Notes: generated by a model not told the origin, from the letters alone. DNA of 64,000 nt from BOG-908 sp965198825 (GCA_965198825.1 CBDAQB010000003.1:2046001-2110000); one strand, 5' to 3'. Counted from the first letter of the stretch, positions 34,644-46,014 are shown. Numbers and translations are program-made.

Positions 34644-35861
34644 CTACGCCGCGCGCGCCGCGGCAGTGTTCTCCGCCAGGCGCCTGGCATCGCCGTCGAG
34701 CGCCACGACCGCATCCAGAGTCGCCGCCGCCCTCGAACCGAGCCGGTCTAGCACGTCCTCGACGATGGAAGCGATTTCCAGGAATCCGATCCGGCTCCTC
34801 AGAAAAGCCTCTACCGCAATCTCGTTCGCCGCACTCAGCACCGCGGCCGCACCACCCCCTGCCCGCAGCGTCTCACGCGCCAGCCTCAACGCCGGAAATC
34901 GCTGCTCATCCGGCGGCGAGAACTCCAGCTTGCCGACAGTAGCCAGGTCCAAACGCGGCGAACTCGTCGCCAGCCGCTCGGGCCAGGCCAGCGTGTGCGC
35001 GATCGGAATGCGCATGTCCGGCGACCCCATCTGCGCCAGCACGCTGCCGTCGCGGAAACACACCATGCCATGCACCACCGACTGAGGATGCACCAGCACC
35101 TCGATGTCCCGCTCCTGCAGGGCAAACAGCCGCGCCGCCTCGATGACTTCCAGCCCCTTGTTGAACAGGGTCGCCGAATCGATGCTGATCTTGGCGCCCA
35201 TCGACCAGACGGGATGCCGCAACGCCGCCGCCGGCGTCGCACGCGCCATCTCCTCGCGCGTCGCATTGCGGAACGGCCCGCCGGACGCAGTCAGGATGAT
35301 CTTCTCGAGCGACACGCGCTCGCTGCCTGCCAGCGCCTGGAAGATCGCGTTATGCTCTGAATCGACGGGCAGAAGCGTCGCCCCCGCACTCGCCACAGCA
35401 CGCAGCATGACATCGCCGGCGCACACCAGCGCCTCCTTGTTGGCAAGCGCGATCTGCTTGCCGCCCTCGACCGCCGCCAGCGTCGGCGCCAGCCCGGCAG
35501 CCCCGGTAATCGCCGCCATCGTCCAGTCGGCGCCCATGCGTGCCGCGGCCAGCACCGCATCGGCGCCGCATGCCGTACGCACGCCAGACCCAGCCAGCGC
35601 ATCGCGCAATTGCGGATGCATCGCCTCGTCGAAACACACCGCCAGCTCGGCGCCCAACAGCCGCGCCTGCTCGGCCAGCAGCGCCGCATTGCGGTTCCCG
35701 ACCAGGGCCAGAACCCGATAGCGGTCCCGGTTCGCCAGCAGCAGATCGACGGTGCTCTTGCCGATACTGCCCGTGCTGCCGAGCACCGTCACAGTCTTGA
35801 CGAAACCAGTCTTCACCGAAGCATTCTTGACGCAACCAGTCTCGACGGAAGCATTCTTCAT
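34644..35861 (-). CDS. dxr: 1-deoxy-D-xylulose 5-phosphate reductoisomerase
   Basis: 405 residues. NADPH-binding TVLGSTGSIGKSTVDLL, substrate/metal motifs ALANKEALVCAG, LLPVDSEHNAIFQAL, ILTASGGPFRN and SMGAKISIDSATLFNKGLEV. Second step of the MEP pathway that makes isoprenoid precursors, here also feeding carotenoids and quinones. The start ATG 35861 overlaps the cdsA stop (ATGA). The N-terminus has about 20 extra residues made by a tandem 10-residue repeat before the usual start of the domain. Confidence 0.96.
   Translation of the reverse strand: MKNASVETGCVKNASVKTGFVKTVTVLGSTGSIGKSTVDLLLANRDRYRVLALVGNRNAALLAEQARLLGAELAVCFDEAMHPQLRDALAGSGVRTACGADAVLAAARMGADWTMAAITGAAGLAPTLAAVEGGKQIALANKEALVCAGDVMLRAVASAGATLLPVDSEHNAIFQALAGSERVSLEKIILTASGGPFRNATREEMARATPAAALRHPVWSMGAKISIDSATLFNKGLEVIEAARLFALQERDIEVLVHPQSVVHGMVCFRDGSVLAQMGSPDMRIPIAHTLAWPERLATSSPRLDLATVGKLEFSPPDEQRFPALRLARETLRAGGGAAAVLSAANEIAVEAFLRSRIGFLEIASIVEDVLDRLGSRAAATLDAVVALDGDARRLAENTAAARAA
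35799..35858 (-). repeat. 30-bp tandem duplication at the 5' end of dxr
   Basis: Two 30-bp units (35858-35829 and 35828-35799 on the minus strand), 26 of 30 bases identical, encode KNASVETGCV and KNASVKTGFV directly before the conserved KTVTVLGSTG start of the enzyme. The duplication is in frame. Confidence 0.85.
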
Positions 35862-36691
35862 CAAGGCGTACCCCAATCCCAAAGCGCTCCCCCAGGAACA
35901 CAGAAAAGCGACAGCACGAAGGCAGCCGGCGCCGCCGCGATCAACCCATCCAGCCGGTCAAGCAATCCGCCATGCCCCGGAATGAGCCGCCCGGAATCCT
36001 TCTTGCCGAAATGCCGCTTCACCGCGCTCTCCAGCAGATCGCCCGCCTGCGACACCAGGCACAGCAGCGCCGATAGCCAGGCCGCCGTGAACAGGCGCAT
36101 GGGCGGCGTGCCGAACCCGCTCGCCACCGCCATGCCCACGCAGATGCTGCAGGCAAGTCCGCCAACCGCCCCCGACCAGGTTTTGGAAGGCGACAGCCGG
36201 GGCGCCAGCCGCGGGCCGCCGAGCATACGCCCGAACATGTAGGCGCCGATGTCGGAGGCCCACACCACCAGCACCACCAGAAGCACATCGGCAAAGCCGC
36301 GCGGTGCATGGCGCAGCATGAGCAGCGAGAGATAAGCCGCGCCGATATACAGCACCCCCACGCCTGCCGAGAAGCGCGACGAAGCGGCCGACGTCACCAA
36401 AGCCGCCGCCATCAGCACCACGAGCCCCACAGGCGGCGAGACGAACGCCGCAGCCAGCCCGACGGCGAGCAGCGAGGCAGGCACCAGCACCCCGCGAACC
36501 GACCGCGCGCCTATGCCGCAAAGCCCAGCCCACTCGAGCCCGAGCCCGATGGAAATCACCGCCAGCACCACGGCCCAGACAGTGCCGCCGAACCAGATGG
36601 CAGCCAGCCCCAGCGGCGCCAGCACCGCAGCGGACGCCACCCGGATCGCCAGATCACCCCACCGGAGCGAACCCTTCGCGACGTCGCTCAC
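35861..36691 (-). CDS. cdsA: Phosphatidate cytidylyltransferase CdsA
   Basis: 276 residues with seven to eight transmembrane helices and the C-terminal CDP-alcohol signature S-K-T-W-(S/E)-G...D...KR-x-x-x-x-KD: SPSKTWSGAVGG and VSQAGDLLESAVKRHFGKKD followed by IPGHGGLLDRLDGL. It makes CDP-diacylglycerol for phospholipids in the inner membrane. Start GTG 36691, 16 nt after uppS; its stop overlaps the dxr start. Confidence 0.95.
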   Translation of the reverse strand: MSDVAKGSLRWGDLAIRVASAAVLAPLGLAAIWFGGTVWAVVLAVISIGLGLEWAGLCGIGARSVRGVLVPASLLAVGLAAAFVSPPVGLVVLMAAALVTSAASSRFSAGVGVLYIGAAYLSLLMLRHAPRGFADVLLVVLVVWASDIGAYMFGRMLGGPRLAPRLSPSKTWSGAVGGLACSICVGMAVASGFGTPPMRLFTAAWLSALLCLVSQAGDLLESAVKRHFGKKDSGRLIPGHGGLLDRLDGLIAAAPAAFVLSLFCVPGGALWDWGTP

Positions 36692-36707
36692 GCTGGCTAT
36701 GCTTCGT

Positions 36708-37466
36708 TCACGCTAGAGGACGCGCCCCGAACCGCCGCGCCCGGCCGGCAAAATCATCGAGCGCGCTGGCGAAATGCGCCGCCCCGAAATCCGGCCACAG
36801 TACCTCGGGAAACAGATACTCCGCATATGCCGCCTGCCAGAGCAGGAAGTTCGACACCCGCCGCTCCCCGCTCGTGCGTATCACCAGGTCCGGATCGGGC
36901 ATGCTCGCGGTGAACAGGAATTCCGCGAAACTCTCCTCGGTGAGCGCCGCCGGATCGAGCCGCCCTTCCTTGGCCGCTACCGCAATCGCCTGCGCCGCCG
37001 CCACGATCTCCGACCGCCCGCCATAGGACAGCGCCACAGTCAGATTGAGCCGCGTATTGCGCGACGTCAGCACCTCGGCGTCGGCAAGCTCGCCTGCCAC
37101 ATCGGCCCCGAACCGCGCCCTGTCGCCGATCACCCGAAGCCGCACCTTTTCCCGGTGCAGCTCTGCGATCTCGTGCCTCAGATAATGCCGGAGCAGCCCG
37201 GTGAGGTCGGCCACCTCGTCATCCGACCGCCGCCAGTTCTCGCTGGAGAACGCATAGAGCGTCAGCCAGGAAACCCCATGGCTGATCGCCGCCTCGATGG
37301 TGCGCCTTACCGCCTGCGCGCCCGCCCGATGACCGGCCACGCGCGGCAGCCGGCGCGCCGCCGCCCACCGCCCGTTGCCGTCCATGATGATGGCGACATG
37401 ACGCGGAACGCCCGCCGTCTCGGCCAGCGCCGCCTCATCGACCGCAACAAGGCTGCCTTGCGCCAC
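36708..37466 (-). CDS. uppS: Undecaprenyl diphosphate synthase (cis-prenyltransferase)
   Basis: 252 residues. VPRHVAIIMDGNGRWAAARR is the diphosphate-binding motif with the catalytic Asp; LTLYAFSSENWRR, SYGGRSEIVAAAQ and the C-terminal DLVIRTSGERRVSNFLLWQ with PEVLWPDF complete the family. It builds the C55 lipid carrier for peptidoglycan and polysaccharides. Start GTG 37466, 5 nt after frr. Confidence 0.96.
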   Translation of the reverse strand: MAQGSLVAVDEAALAETAGVPRHVAIIMDGNGRWAAARRLPRVAGHRAGAQAVRRTIEAAISHGVSWLTLYAFSSENWRRSDDEVADLTGLLRHYLRHEIAELHREKVRLRVIGDRARFGADVAGELADAEVLTSRNTRLNLTVALSYGGRSEIVAAAQAIAVAAKEGRLDPAALTEESFAEFLFTASMPDPDLVIRTSGERRVSNFLLWQAAYAEYLFPEVLWPDFGAAHFASALDDFAGRARRFGARPLA

Positions 37467-37471
37467 TCCCG

Positions 37472-38038
37472 CTAGACCTGCTTGATCTCTCGTTCCTTCT
37501 CAGCGAGGCTTTCGTCCACCCGCTTGATGTAGGAATCGGTCAGCTTCTGCACCTCGTCCGACCAGTCCTTCACGTCGTCTTCGCTGATCTCGTGCTTCTT
37601 CTCGAAACCCTTGATCTTCTCCATGCCGTCGCGACGCACCCCACGCACCGCAATGCGCGCGCCCTCGCCATATCGGCCTGCCGCCTTCGCCAGCTCGACG
37701 CGCCGCTCGGCAGTCAATTGCGGGATCGGCACCCGTACCACCTGCCCGTCAGACCCCGGATTGAGCCCGAGCCCCGAATCACGGATCGCCCGCTCCACCG
37801 CGCCCACCAGCGTCTTGTCCCAGACCTGCACGGTGATCATGCGCGACTCCGGCACCCCGATCGTCCCCACCTGGGTGATCGGCACCTCAGACCCGTAAGC
37901 CTCGACCTTCACCGGCTCAAGCAGCCCAGGGCTCGCCCGCCCTGTCCGCAAGCCTGCGAAATCCCGGCGCATCGTCTCCAGCGCGCCATCCATCCGTCGC
38001 GTCAAATCCTCCTTCAACGCGTTCAAGTCCGCGGGCAC
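37472..38038 (-). CDS. frr: Ribosome recycling factor
   Basis: 188 residues: LKEDLTRRMDGALETMRRDF, GLRTGRASPGLLEPVKVEAYG, VRVPIPQLTAERRVELAK and the long C-terminal helix ending LAEKEREIKQV. It splits post-termination ribosomes together with EF-G. Start is GTG 38038. 106 nt separate it from pyrH upstream. Confidence 0.97.
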   Translation of the reverse strand: MPADLNALKEDLTRRMDGALETMRRDFAGLRTGRASPGLLEPVKVEAYGSEVPITQVGTIGVPESRMITVQVWDKTLVGAVERAIRDSGLGLNPGSDGQVVRVPIPQLTAERRVELAKAAGRYGEGARIAVRGVRRDGMEKIKGFEKKHEISEDDVKDWSDEVQKLTDSYIKRVDESLAEKEREIKQV

Positions 38039-38144
38039 GGTGCTTCCTCCAAAACTCTTGCAATCAACAATAGCAATCCAGCAGTGCCTACCGCATGGCG
38101 GCCTGTGCGGGAAGAACCCTCTCGCAACAGCCCGGGAGCTTGCC

Positions 38145-38870
38145 TCAGCCGGGCTCGACGATTTTCGTGAACGGCCCTTCGCCGCGCATCACCGCCGCGA
38201 ACGCGCCGGGCGCATGAATGTTGAAGACGATAATCGGCAGCCGGTTTTCCCGCGACAGCGAAATAGCCGCAGCGTCCATCACCCCGAGATCGCGGGAGAG
38301 CACCTCCAGGTAGGTCAGCTCCTCATAGCGCTTGGCATCCGGATCACGGCGCGGGTCGGCCGAATACACCCCATCCACCTGCGTGCCCTTGAGCAGCGCA
38401 TCGCAACGCATCTCCGCCGCACGCAGCGCCGCCGCCGTATCCGTCGTGAAGAACGGATTTCCCGTCCCGGCGGCGAAGATCACCACCCGGCCCTTTTCCA
38501 TGTGCCGCTCTGCCCGGCGCCGGATGTAAGGCTCACATACGCTCGCCATCGGGATGGCCGACTGCACGCGCGTCGGCGTGCCCTGCTTCTCCAGCGACGC
38601 CTGCATCGCCAGGGCGTTCATCACCGTTGCTAGCATGCCCATGTAATCGGCCTGCGCGCGATCCATGCCGCTCGCCGCCGCGGATACACCCCTGAAGATA
38701 TTGCCCCCGCCGATCACCAGGCTGACCTGAACGCCCATGGCAACCACGTCGCCCACATCGACGGCGATCCGCTTCACCATGTCGGTGTCGAGACCATACT
38801 CCCGGCGCCCCATGAGCGCCTCGCCGGAAACTTTCAGGAGAACGCGTTTATACTGGGGAGCTTCGGCCAT
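38145..38870 (-). CDS. pyrH: UMP kinase PyrH
   Basis: 241 residues of the amino-acid-kinase fold: KRVLLKVSGEALMG, VSLVIGGGNIFRG, MGMLATVMNALAMQ, FAAGTGNPFFTTDTAAALRA and KGTQVDGVYSADPR. It phosphorylates UMP to UDP. ATG 38870 (MAEAPQYKRV) is chosen; the longer in-frame reading starts inside repeat copy 10 (LLFFKKEVL) and is false. It lies between frr and tsf as usual. Confidence 0.96.
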   Translation of the reverse strand: MAEAPQYKRVLLKVSGEALMGRREYGLDTDMVKRIAVDVGDVVAMGVQVSLVIGGGNIFRGVSAAASGMDRAQADYMGMLATVMNALAMQASLEKQGTPTRVQSAIPMASVCEPYIRRRAERHMEKGRVVIFAAGTGNPFFTTDTAAALRAAEMRCDALLKGTQVDGVYSADPRRDPDAKRYEELTYLEVLSRDLGVMDAAAISLSRENRLPIIVFNIHAPGAFAAVMRGEGPFTKIVEPG

Positions 38871-38920
38871 GGGGCGACGGTATAGGTCAGGCTCTGAGGC
38901 AAAGCCACAGGAAGGAAGGA

Positions 38921-39032
38921 CTTCTTTTTTGAAAAAAAGAAGCAAAAAACTTCCGCACCTTTAGGCCCAGCACTTCCTCAAGCCGGGCCCAAAATCGCAA
39001 AAGTTTTTTGGTTCTTTTTTTCAAAAAAGAAC
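38921..39032. repeat. Nested palindromic intergenic repeat, copy 10 (complete, inverted core)
   Basis: Left arm C-G, right arm G-C; core GGCCCAGCACTTCC is the reverse complement of the copy 9 core. It separates tsf from pyrH inside an otherwise conserved minus-strand operon, 14 nt beyond the tsf stop. Confidence 0.9.
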
Positions 39033-39045
39033 TGCTTGCTTCCCT

Positions 39046-39957
39046 TCAGACCCCAGCAACAGCAGCAACCTCAGCCGCAAAGTCCCCGGTCGGCCCCTTA
39101 TCGATCCCCTCGCCAAGCGCAAACCGGGCAAAAGCCACCAGGTCCCCGCCGGCCTTCTTCATCACCGCCCGCACGCGGCTCTCGCCGTCATGCACCCAGA
39201 CCTGCTCGAGAAGGACAACCTCCTCGTAGTATTTCCGAACCCGGCCCTCGACCATCTTCTCGATGATCGCCTCGGGCTTGCCCGACGCCCGCGCCTGCTC
39301 GGAGAGCACCGCCCGTTCGCGCTCGAGCGCCGCGGGATCCACCGCATCGACATCCAGCGCGTCCGGCCGCGTCGCCGCCACATGCATGCCGACCTGGCGA
39401 CCCAGCGTCTCCAGCCCGTCGATCTCGCTCTTCGCCTCGATCGCCACCAGCACGCCGATCTTCCCAAGCCCCGGCCGAAGCGCCGAATGCATGTAGGTCG
39501 CGACCACGCCGGACTTCACCGACAGAACCCGCGCCCGGCGAATCGTCATGTTCTCGCCGATCGTCGCCACCAGGTGGGTCAGCTCCTCGGCGACGGTCCG
39601 CGCGCTGCCCGGGAACGGCGCCTTCTTCAGCGCCTCGACGTCCTCGCCCACATCCAGCGCGATCTTCGCCAGGGTCTCGACGAACCCCTGGAACGTCTCG
39701 TTCCGTGCCACGAAGTCGGTCTCGGCATTCACCTCGACCATCGCCGCCTTCTGCGGCGCCGAAGCGACCCCGACCAGACCCTCTGCCGCCAGGCGGCCGG
39801 ACTTCTTTGCAGCCGCCGACAGTCCCTTCTTCCGCAGCCAATCGACCGCGGCCTCCAGATTGCCTTCGCTCTCCGTCAACGCGCGCTTGCAATCCATCAT
39901 GCCCGCGCCGGTCTGCTCCCGCAGCTCCTTCACAAGGGCCGCTGTGATTTCAGCCAT
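39046..39957 (-). CDS. tsf: Elongation factor Ts
   Basis: 303 residues. N-terminal UBA-like part LVKELREQTGAGMMDCKRAL, then the TDFVARNE-type motif (VNAETDFVARNETFQGFVE) that contacts EF-Tu, and C-terminal IIEKMVEGRVRKYYEEVVLL. It is the nucleotide exchange factor of EF-Tu. ATG 39957. A right-half repeat lies upstream and a complete one downstream. Confidence 0.97.
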   Translation of the reverse strand: MAEITAALVKELREQTGAGMMDCKRALTESEGNLEAAVDWLRKKGLSAAAKKSGRLAAEGLVGVASAPQKAAMVEVNAETDFVARNETFQGFVETLAKIALDVGEDVEALKKAPFPGSARTVAEELTHLVATIGENMTIRRARVLSVKSGVVATYMHSALRPGLGKIGVLVAIEAKSEIDGLETLGRQVGMHVAATRPDALDVDAVDPAALERERAVLSEQARASGKPEAIIEKMVEGRVRKYYEEVVLLEQVWVHDGESRVRAVMKKAGGDLVAFARFALGEGIDKGPTGDFAAEVAAVAGV

Positions 39958-40024
39958 GTCCAAGTCTCCGTATCGTTTAAGGGCCGAAGCGAAGCACGTC
40001 TTGCGGGCCGAGCATGTCCTCAAG

Positions 40025-40073
40025 CCCGGCCCAAAGTCGCAAAAGTTTTTTGGTTCTTTTTTTCAAGAAAGAA
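40025..40073. repeat. Palindromic repeat, copy 11 (right half only)
   Basis: CCCGGCCCAAAGTCGCAAAAG inner part (21 nt with the core end) is followed by TTTTTTG and a G-C subtype hairpin with one A-to-G change. It lies between rpsB and tsf, 21 nt beyond the rpsB stop. No left half is present. Confidence 0.85.
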
Positions 40074-40093
40074 CTGCTTCCTTCATACCCGAA

Positions 40094-40951
<858 letters not shown>

Positions 40952-40989
40952 GATGGCGGGTCCTTTCCTAAAAGTCCGGTTGAGCCTCC

Positions 40990-41040
40990 GCGGGGCGTCG
41001 CCTGCGGCACCGGACCTGGAAAACCAGGAAAGTGCCCCGC
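40990..41040 (-). promoter_or_regulatory. Possible structured 5' leader of rpsB
   Basis: Complementary GCGGGGC (40990-40996) and GCCCCGC (41034-41040) enclose a second hairpin, CCTGG-AAAA-CCAGG (41015-41028). The structure lies 38-90 nt upstream of the rpsB start. rpsB leaders often bind S2 for feedback control; that this one does so is inference. Confidence 0.4.
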
Positions 41041-41129
41041 GTGTGAATTATCGCGCCGCCTGGGAGTCAGGCTGCGTGACGGGGCGTCGTATGACTCAGA
41101 TTGGGGATGAGATCAAGGCAAGCACAGGC

Positions 41130-41194
41130 GTTCTTTTTTGGAAAAAAGAACCAAAAACTTTTGCGACTTTCGGCCGGGATCTGGGAAACGCCAG
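41130..41194. repeat. Palindromic repeat, copy 12 (left half only)
   Basis: G-C subtype hairpin (GTTC...GAAC), then CCAAAAACTTTTGCGAC and a plus-oriented core fragment GGCCGGGATCTGGGAAACG. No right half follows. It lies between two minus-strand genes, upstream of rpsB. Confidence 0.85.
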
Positions 41195-41308
41195 GCTTAG
41201 GAGGATGACTTGGAACTTATCATTCCGTATCAGACTCGTGCCAGCCGCCTGGTGGGCAGACGGATGTGACGAGACGTGATGCTGCCGGAGGTTTGGTGGA
41301 CCGCTTCC

Positions 41309-41689
41309 TCAACTGCGGCCGGCGGGCGGCTGTCGTGGCACGATGACCCGGCGGACCCTATCGGCCTCCGGCCCGGCAGCATCCACCGGGTCGATGCAGA
41401 ACGCCGGATTGCTTCTGAAGCCCTCATTGGCCAATTCGCCCCCCGCCCGGAAAGCAAGGGCAGCCTTGCCGTGCGGCTCCCACTCCGGCTGGTCCGGCGT
41501 CATCAAGCCACCACCCGCATACAGCGCGGCATAGTTGGCGTCCCAGAGCGGACAGAGCCGCCGGACGATCAGCGCGTAGCCGGCCGTCCAAGCGACAGAG
41601 GCGTCAGGCACCGGATACTGACCAGCCCAGCCCATCGAGGGCGCTAAAAGCCCGCACACGAGCAGCGCCGCAATACGCCGAACCATCAT
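41309..41689 (-). CDS. Predicted secreted protein, function unknown
   Basis: 126 residues from 41689 (MMVRRIAALL); a GAGGGG-like site lies just upstream, while an in-frame extension to 41767 lacks one. Signal peptide VRRIAALLVCGLLAPSMGWA. The mature part has two cysteines (RRLCPLWDANYAALY; SNPAFCIDP) that could pair. No family recognised. It is divergent in function from neighbours and stands alone on the minus strand. Confidence 0.6.
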   Translation of the reverse strand: MMVRRIAALLVCGLLAPSMGWAGQYPVPDASVAWTAGYALIVRRLCPLWDANYAALYAGGGLMTPDQPEWEPHGKAALAFRAGGELANEGFRSNPAFCIDPVDAAGPEADRVRRVIVPRQPPAGRS

Positions 41690-41795
41690 CGCGGCCCCTC
41701 GCTTCGAAGACGGCGGATGCGTATCCGGACCGCCCCATACGCCACCAAGCCAACTTAGATCGCTCAATCTCTTTTCCGGTCAGGCTCTAAGACGC

Positions 41796-41829
41796 AAAAA
41801 ACCGCCACGGATACCGTGGCGGGCTTTTT
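41796..41829 (-). terminator. Rho-independent terminator after the second csbD gene
   Basis: Perfect 9-bp stem CCGCCACGG / CCGTGGCGG with a 3-nt loop. On the minus strand it is followed by six U, on the plus strand by CUUUUU, so it could act both ways. It lies 14 nt beyond the csbD stop and is unrelated to the A/T hairpin repeat family. Confidence 0.88.
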
Positions 41830-41842
41830 AGCGAGTTAGCAG

Positions 41843-42028
41843 CTAGATCTTGTCTGCGGTATCGCGGACCGCATCCTTGGCGCCGCCTACCGTGTTCTGA
41901 ACCTTGCCGGCGGCCTTTTCGGCAGTGCCTTCGGCTTCGGTCTTCTTGTCGCCCGTCAGATGGCCAATGCCTTCCTTGATGGAGCCCTTGATCTGATGAC
42001 CAATGCCCTCGGCGCGATCTTTATCCAT
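41843..42028 (-). CDS. CsbD-family stress-response protein (second copy)
   Basis: 61 residues: MDKDRAEGIGHQIKGSIKEG, then GHLTGDKKTEAEGTAEKAAGK and VQNTVGGAKDAVRD. It shares almost the entire C-terminal half with the copy at 5889-6068. AGGAGG at 42034-42039, 5 nt before the ATG, fixes the start at 42028. It has its own strong terminator. CsbD proteins accumulate under general stress; function undefined. Confidence 0.93.
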   Translation of the reverse strand: MDKDRAEGIGHQIKGSIKEGIGHLTGDKKTEAEGTAEKAAGKVQNTVGGAKDAVRDTADKI

Positions 42029-42104
42029 GAGAACCTCCTGTCGTCGGTTGTCCGGATCAAACGACCGCACCCGACCGAGGTTCCCGCCGGTCAAGCTAAG
42101 TTCC

Positions 42105-43400
42105 TCACGCCTTCGCGATCTCCGTGTGCTTCAGAATGGTCCGTCCTGCATACATCCCGGTCGAGCCGAGTTCGGACTCGATGCGAATAAGCTGGTTGTA
42201 CTTTGCCGTGCGGTCGCTACGCGACAACGAACCCGTCTTGATCTGCCCGCAATTCATCGCAACGGCGAGATCGGCAATCGTCGCATCCTCCGTCTCTCCC
42301 GACCGGTGGCTCATCACCGACCGGTAGCCGGCGCGATGGGCAATATCCACAGCCTCCAGCGTCTCGCTCAACGTGCCGATCTGGTTGACCTTCACCAGGA
42401 TCGCATTCGCGGCACCCATTTCGATGCCGCGGCGCAGCCGCTCCGGATTGGTGACGAACAGATCATCGCCCACGATCTGCACCCGCCCGCCCAGCACATC
42501 CGTCAGATGTTTCCAGCCGGCCCAGTCATCCTCCGCGCATCCATCCTCGATGGAGGCGATCGGATAACGCCTGCAAAGATCATCGAGATACGCCACCATG
42601 CCCTCGGCATCGAGGCTCTTCCCCTCGCCCGCCATCTTGTAGAGCCCGTCGGAATAGAACTCCGTGCTCGCGCAATCGAGCGCAAACGTCACGTCTTCCC
42701 CGGGACGATACCCGGCCTTCTCGCAAGCCTTGGAGATGAACGCCAAAGCCTCATCGGCCGACTTCAAATTCGGCGCAAACCCGCCCTCGTCGCCGACATT
42801 CGTGTTGTGCCCGGCTTCCTTCAGCCCCTTCTTCAAGGCCGCGAAAATCTCCGAGCCAATCCGAATGGCATCGGACACCGTCCCGGCGCCGACCGGCTGC
42901 ACCATGAACTCCTGAATATCGATCGGATTATCCGCATGCTGTCCGCCATTGACGATGTTCATCATCGGCACAGGCAAAACCCGCGCGAACGCTCCGCCCA
43001 CATAGCGATAAAGCGGCTGACCAAGATCCGCCGCAGCCGCCTTCGCAATCCCCAGCGACACCGCCAGGATGGCATTGGCTCCCAGCCGGGACTTGTTCGG
43101 CGTCCCATCGAGATCGATCATGATCTGGTCGATGCGCAACTGCTCGGAAGGATCCATGCCGCGAATGGCATCGAAAATCTCCCCCTCCGCATTCTCGACC
43201 GCGCGGCGAACCCCCTTGCCGCCATAACGGTTCTTCTCACCATCACGCAGCTCGGAAGCCTCATGCGCGCCCGTCGACGCGCCCGAAGGAACGCAAGCCC
43301 GCCCCACGACGCCGCTGTCCAGCACGACATCGACCTCGACCGTCGGATTGCCGCGGCTGTCGAGTATCTCACGCGCTATGATGTCTTCGATGCTGCTCAT
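42105..43400 (-). CDS. eno: Enolase
   Basis: 431 residues. IIAREILDSRGNPTVEVDVV at the start, GASTGAHEASELRD loop, ILAVSLGIAKAAA, NIVNGGQHADNPIDIQEFM, NVGDEGGFAPNL with catalytic Glu, IEDGCAEDDWAGW, and the C-terminal catalytic Lys in LVKVNQIGTLSET and SHRSGETED. Converts 2-phosphoglycerate to phosphoenolpyruvate. Start ATG 43400; the longer reading begins inside repeat copy 13 (VFCFFFSKKK) and is false. Confidence 0.98.
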   Translation of the reverse strand: MSSIEDIIAREILDSRGNPTVEVDVVLDSGVVGRACVPSGASTGAHEASELRDGEKNRYGGKGVRRAVENAEGEIFDAIRGMDPSEQLRIDQIMIDLDGTPNKSRLGANAILAVSLGIAKAAAADLGQPLYRYVGGAFARVLPVPMMNIVNGGQHADNPIDIQEFMVQPVGAGTVSDAIRIGSEIFAALKKGLKEAGHNTNVGDEGGFAPNLKSADEALAFISKACEKAGYRPGEDVTFALDCASTEFYSDGLYKMAGEGKSLDAEGMVAYLDDLCRRYPIASIEDGCAEDDWAGWKHLTDVLGGRVQIVGDDLFVTNPERLRRGIEMGAANAILVKVNQIGTLSETLEAVDIAHRAGYRSVMSHRSGETEDATIADLAVAMNCGQIKTGSLSRSDRTAKYNQLIRIESELGSTGMYAGRTILKHTEIAKA

Positions 43401-43448
43401 GATTGGGGCCTTTCGAGGGAAGCGAAGGAAGGGAAGCGGCAGGAAGGA

Positions 43449-43560
43449 CTTCTTTTTTGAAAAAAAGAAGCAAAAAACTTTTGCGACTTGGCACCGTGCT
43501 CGAGGAAAGGCCGAGCCCAAAGTGGTAAAAGTTTTTTGCTTCTTTTTTTCAAAAAAGAAG
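43449..43560. repeat. Nested palindromic intergenic repeat, copy 13 (complete)
   Basis: Both arms C-G subtype, flanked by GGAAGGA and TCCTTCC, which form the outermost inverted repeat. Plus-oriented core. It lies 12 nt beyond the kdsA stop and 48 nt upstream of eno on the same strand. Confidence 0.9.
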
Positions 43561-43571
43561 TCCTTCCTTAC

Positions 43572-44382
43572 CTAGCCTTTCGTAATCAGATCGATCTTCT
43601 GTAACCGCGCCAGCAACCCAGGCATATCGTGCAAAGGCAGCATGGTAGGGCCATCGCTGGGCGCATGATCCGGATCGGGATGGCACTCGATGAACACCGC
43701 CGCCACACCCACCGCCATCGCCGCCCGCGCCAGCACGGGCGCAAACTCCCGCTCGCCGCCTGAGGAAGCGCCCATCCCGCCTGGCTGCTGCACCGAGTGC
43801 GTGGCATCGAAAACCACCGGGTAGCCGGTCCGCGCCATGATCGGCAGCGCGCGGAAATCCGTCACCAGCGTATTGTAGCCGAAGCTCGCGCCCCGCTCGG
43901 TCAGCAGGATGCGGCGACTGCCGGCTGACTCGATCTTGGCCGCCACGTTCTTCATGTCCCAGGGTGCGAGGAACTGCCCCTTTTTCACGTTGATCGCAGC
44001 GCCTGTCTCTGCGGCGGCGATCAGAAGATCGGTCTGCCTGCACAGGAATGCCGGGATTTGCAGCACATCGACCGCTTCGGCGGCCGGCACGCACTGGTCT
44101 GCCGAATGCACGTCCGTCAGCACGGGAATGCCGAAACGCTCGCGAATACCAGCCAGGATCGCAAGCCCCTGCTTGATGCCGACGCCACGCGCGGCCGAAG
44201 CGCTGGTGCGGTTCGCCTTGTCGAAGCTGCTTTTGTAGATCAGCCCGATGCCGAGCGTTTGCGTAATGGTATGAAGCGCGTGCGCCACTTCCACCGCATG
44301 CGCCTCGCTCTCGATCTGGCACGGCCCCGAAATCAGCACGAACGGCCGGTCGTTGCCAATGGCCAGGCTGCCGACCTTCACC

Positions 44383-44390
<8 letters not shown>
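43572..44390 (-). CDS. kdsA: 3-deoxy-D-manno-octulosonate 8-phosphate synthase
   Basis: 272 residues: PFVLISGPCQIESEAHAVEV, IYKSSFDKANRTS, GIPVLTDVHSADQC, QIPAFLCRQTDLL, VKKGQFLAPWDMKN, ERGASFGYNTLVTDFRALP and FDATHSVQQPGG. It condenses arabinose 5-phosphate and PEP to KDO-8-phosphate for lipopolysaccharide. Enolase next door supplies PEP. Start is uncertain: TTG 44390 overlaps the pyrG stop, and GTG 44381 follows it by 1 nt. Confidence 0.96.

Positions 44391-46014
<1,624 letters not shown>

Larger units (their letters stand above)
40952..41308. other. Intergenic stretch upstream of rpsB
   Basis: About 357 bp without a supported gene. It holds the possible rpsB leader near 41 kb, repeat copy 12 (half) at 41130-41194, and about 110 bp after it with no recognisable feature. 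Confidence 0.6.

Noticed and set aside
41276..41647. Plus-strand reading frame opposite the secreted protein
   Set aside because: The minus-strand frame has a clear signal peptide and ribosome site; the plus-strand frame has no recognisable features.
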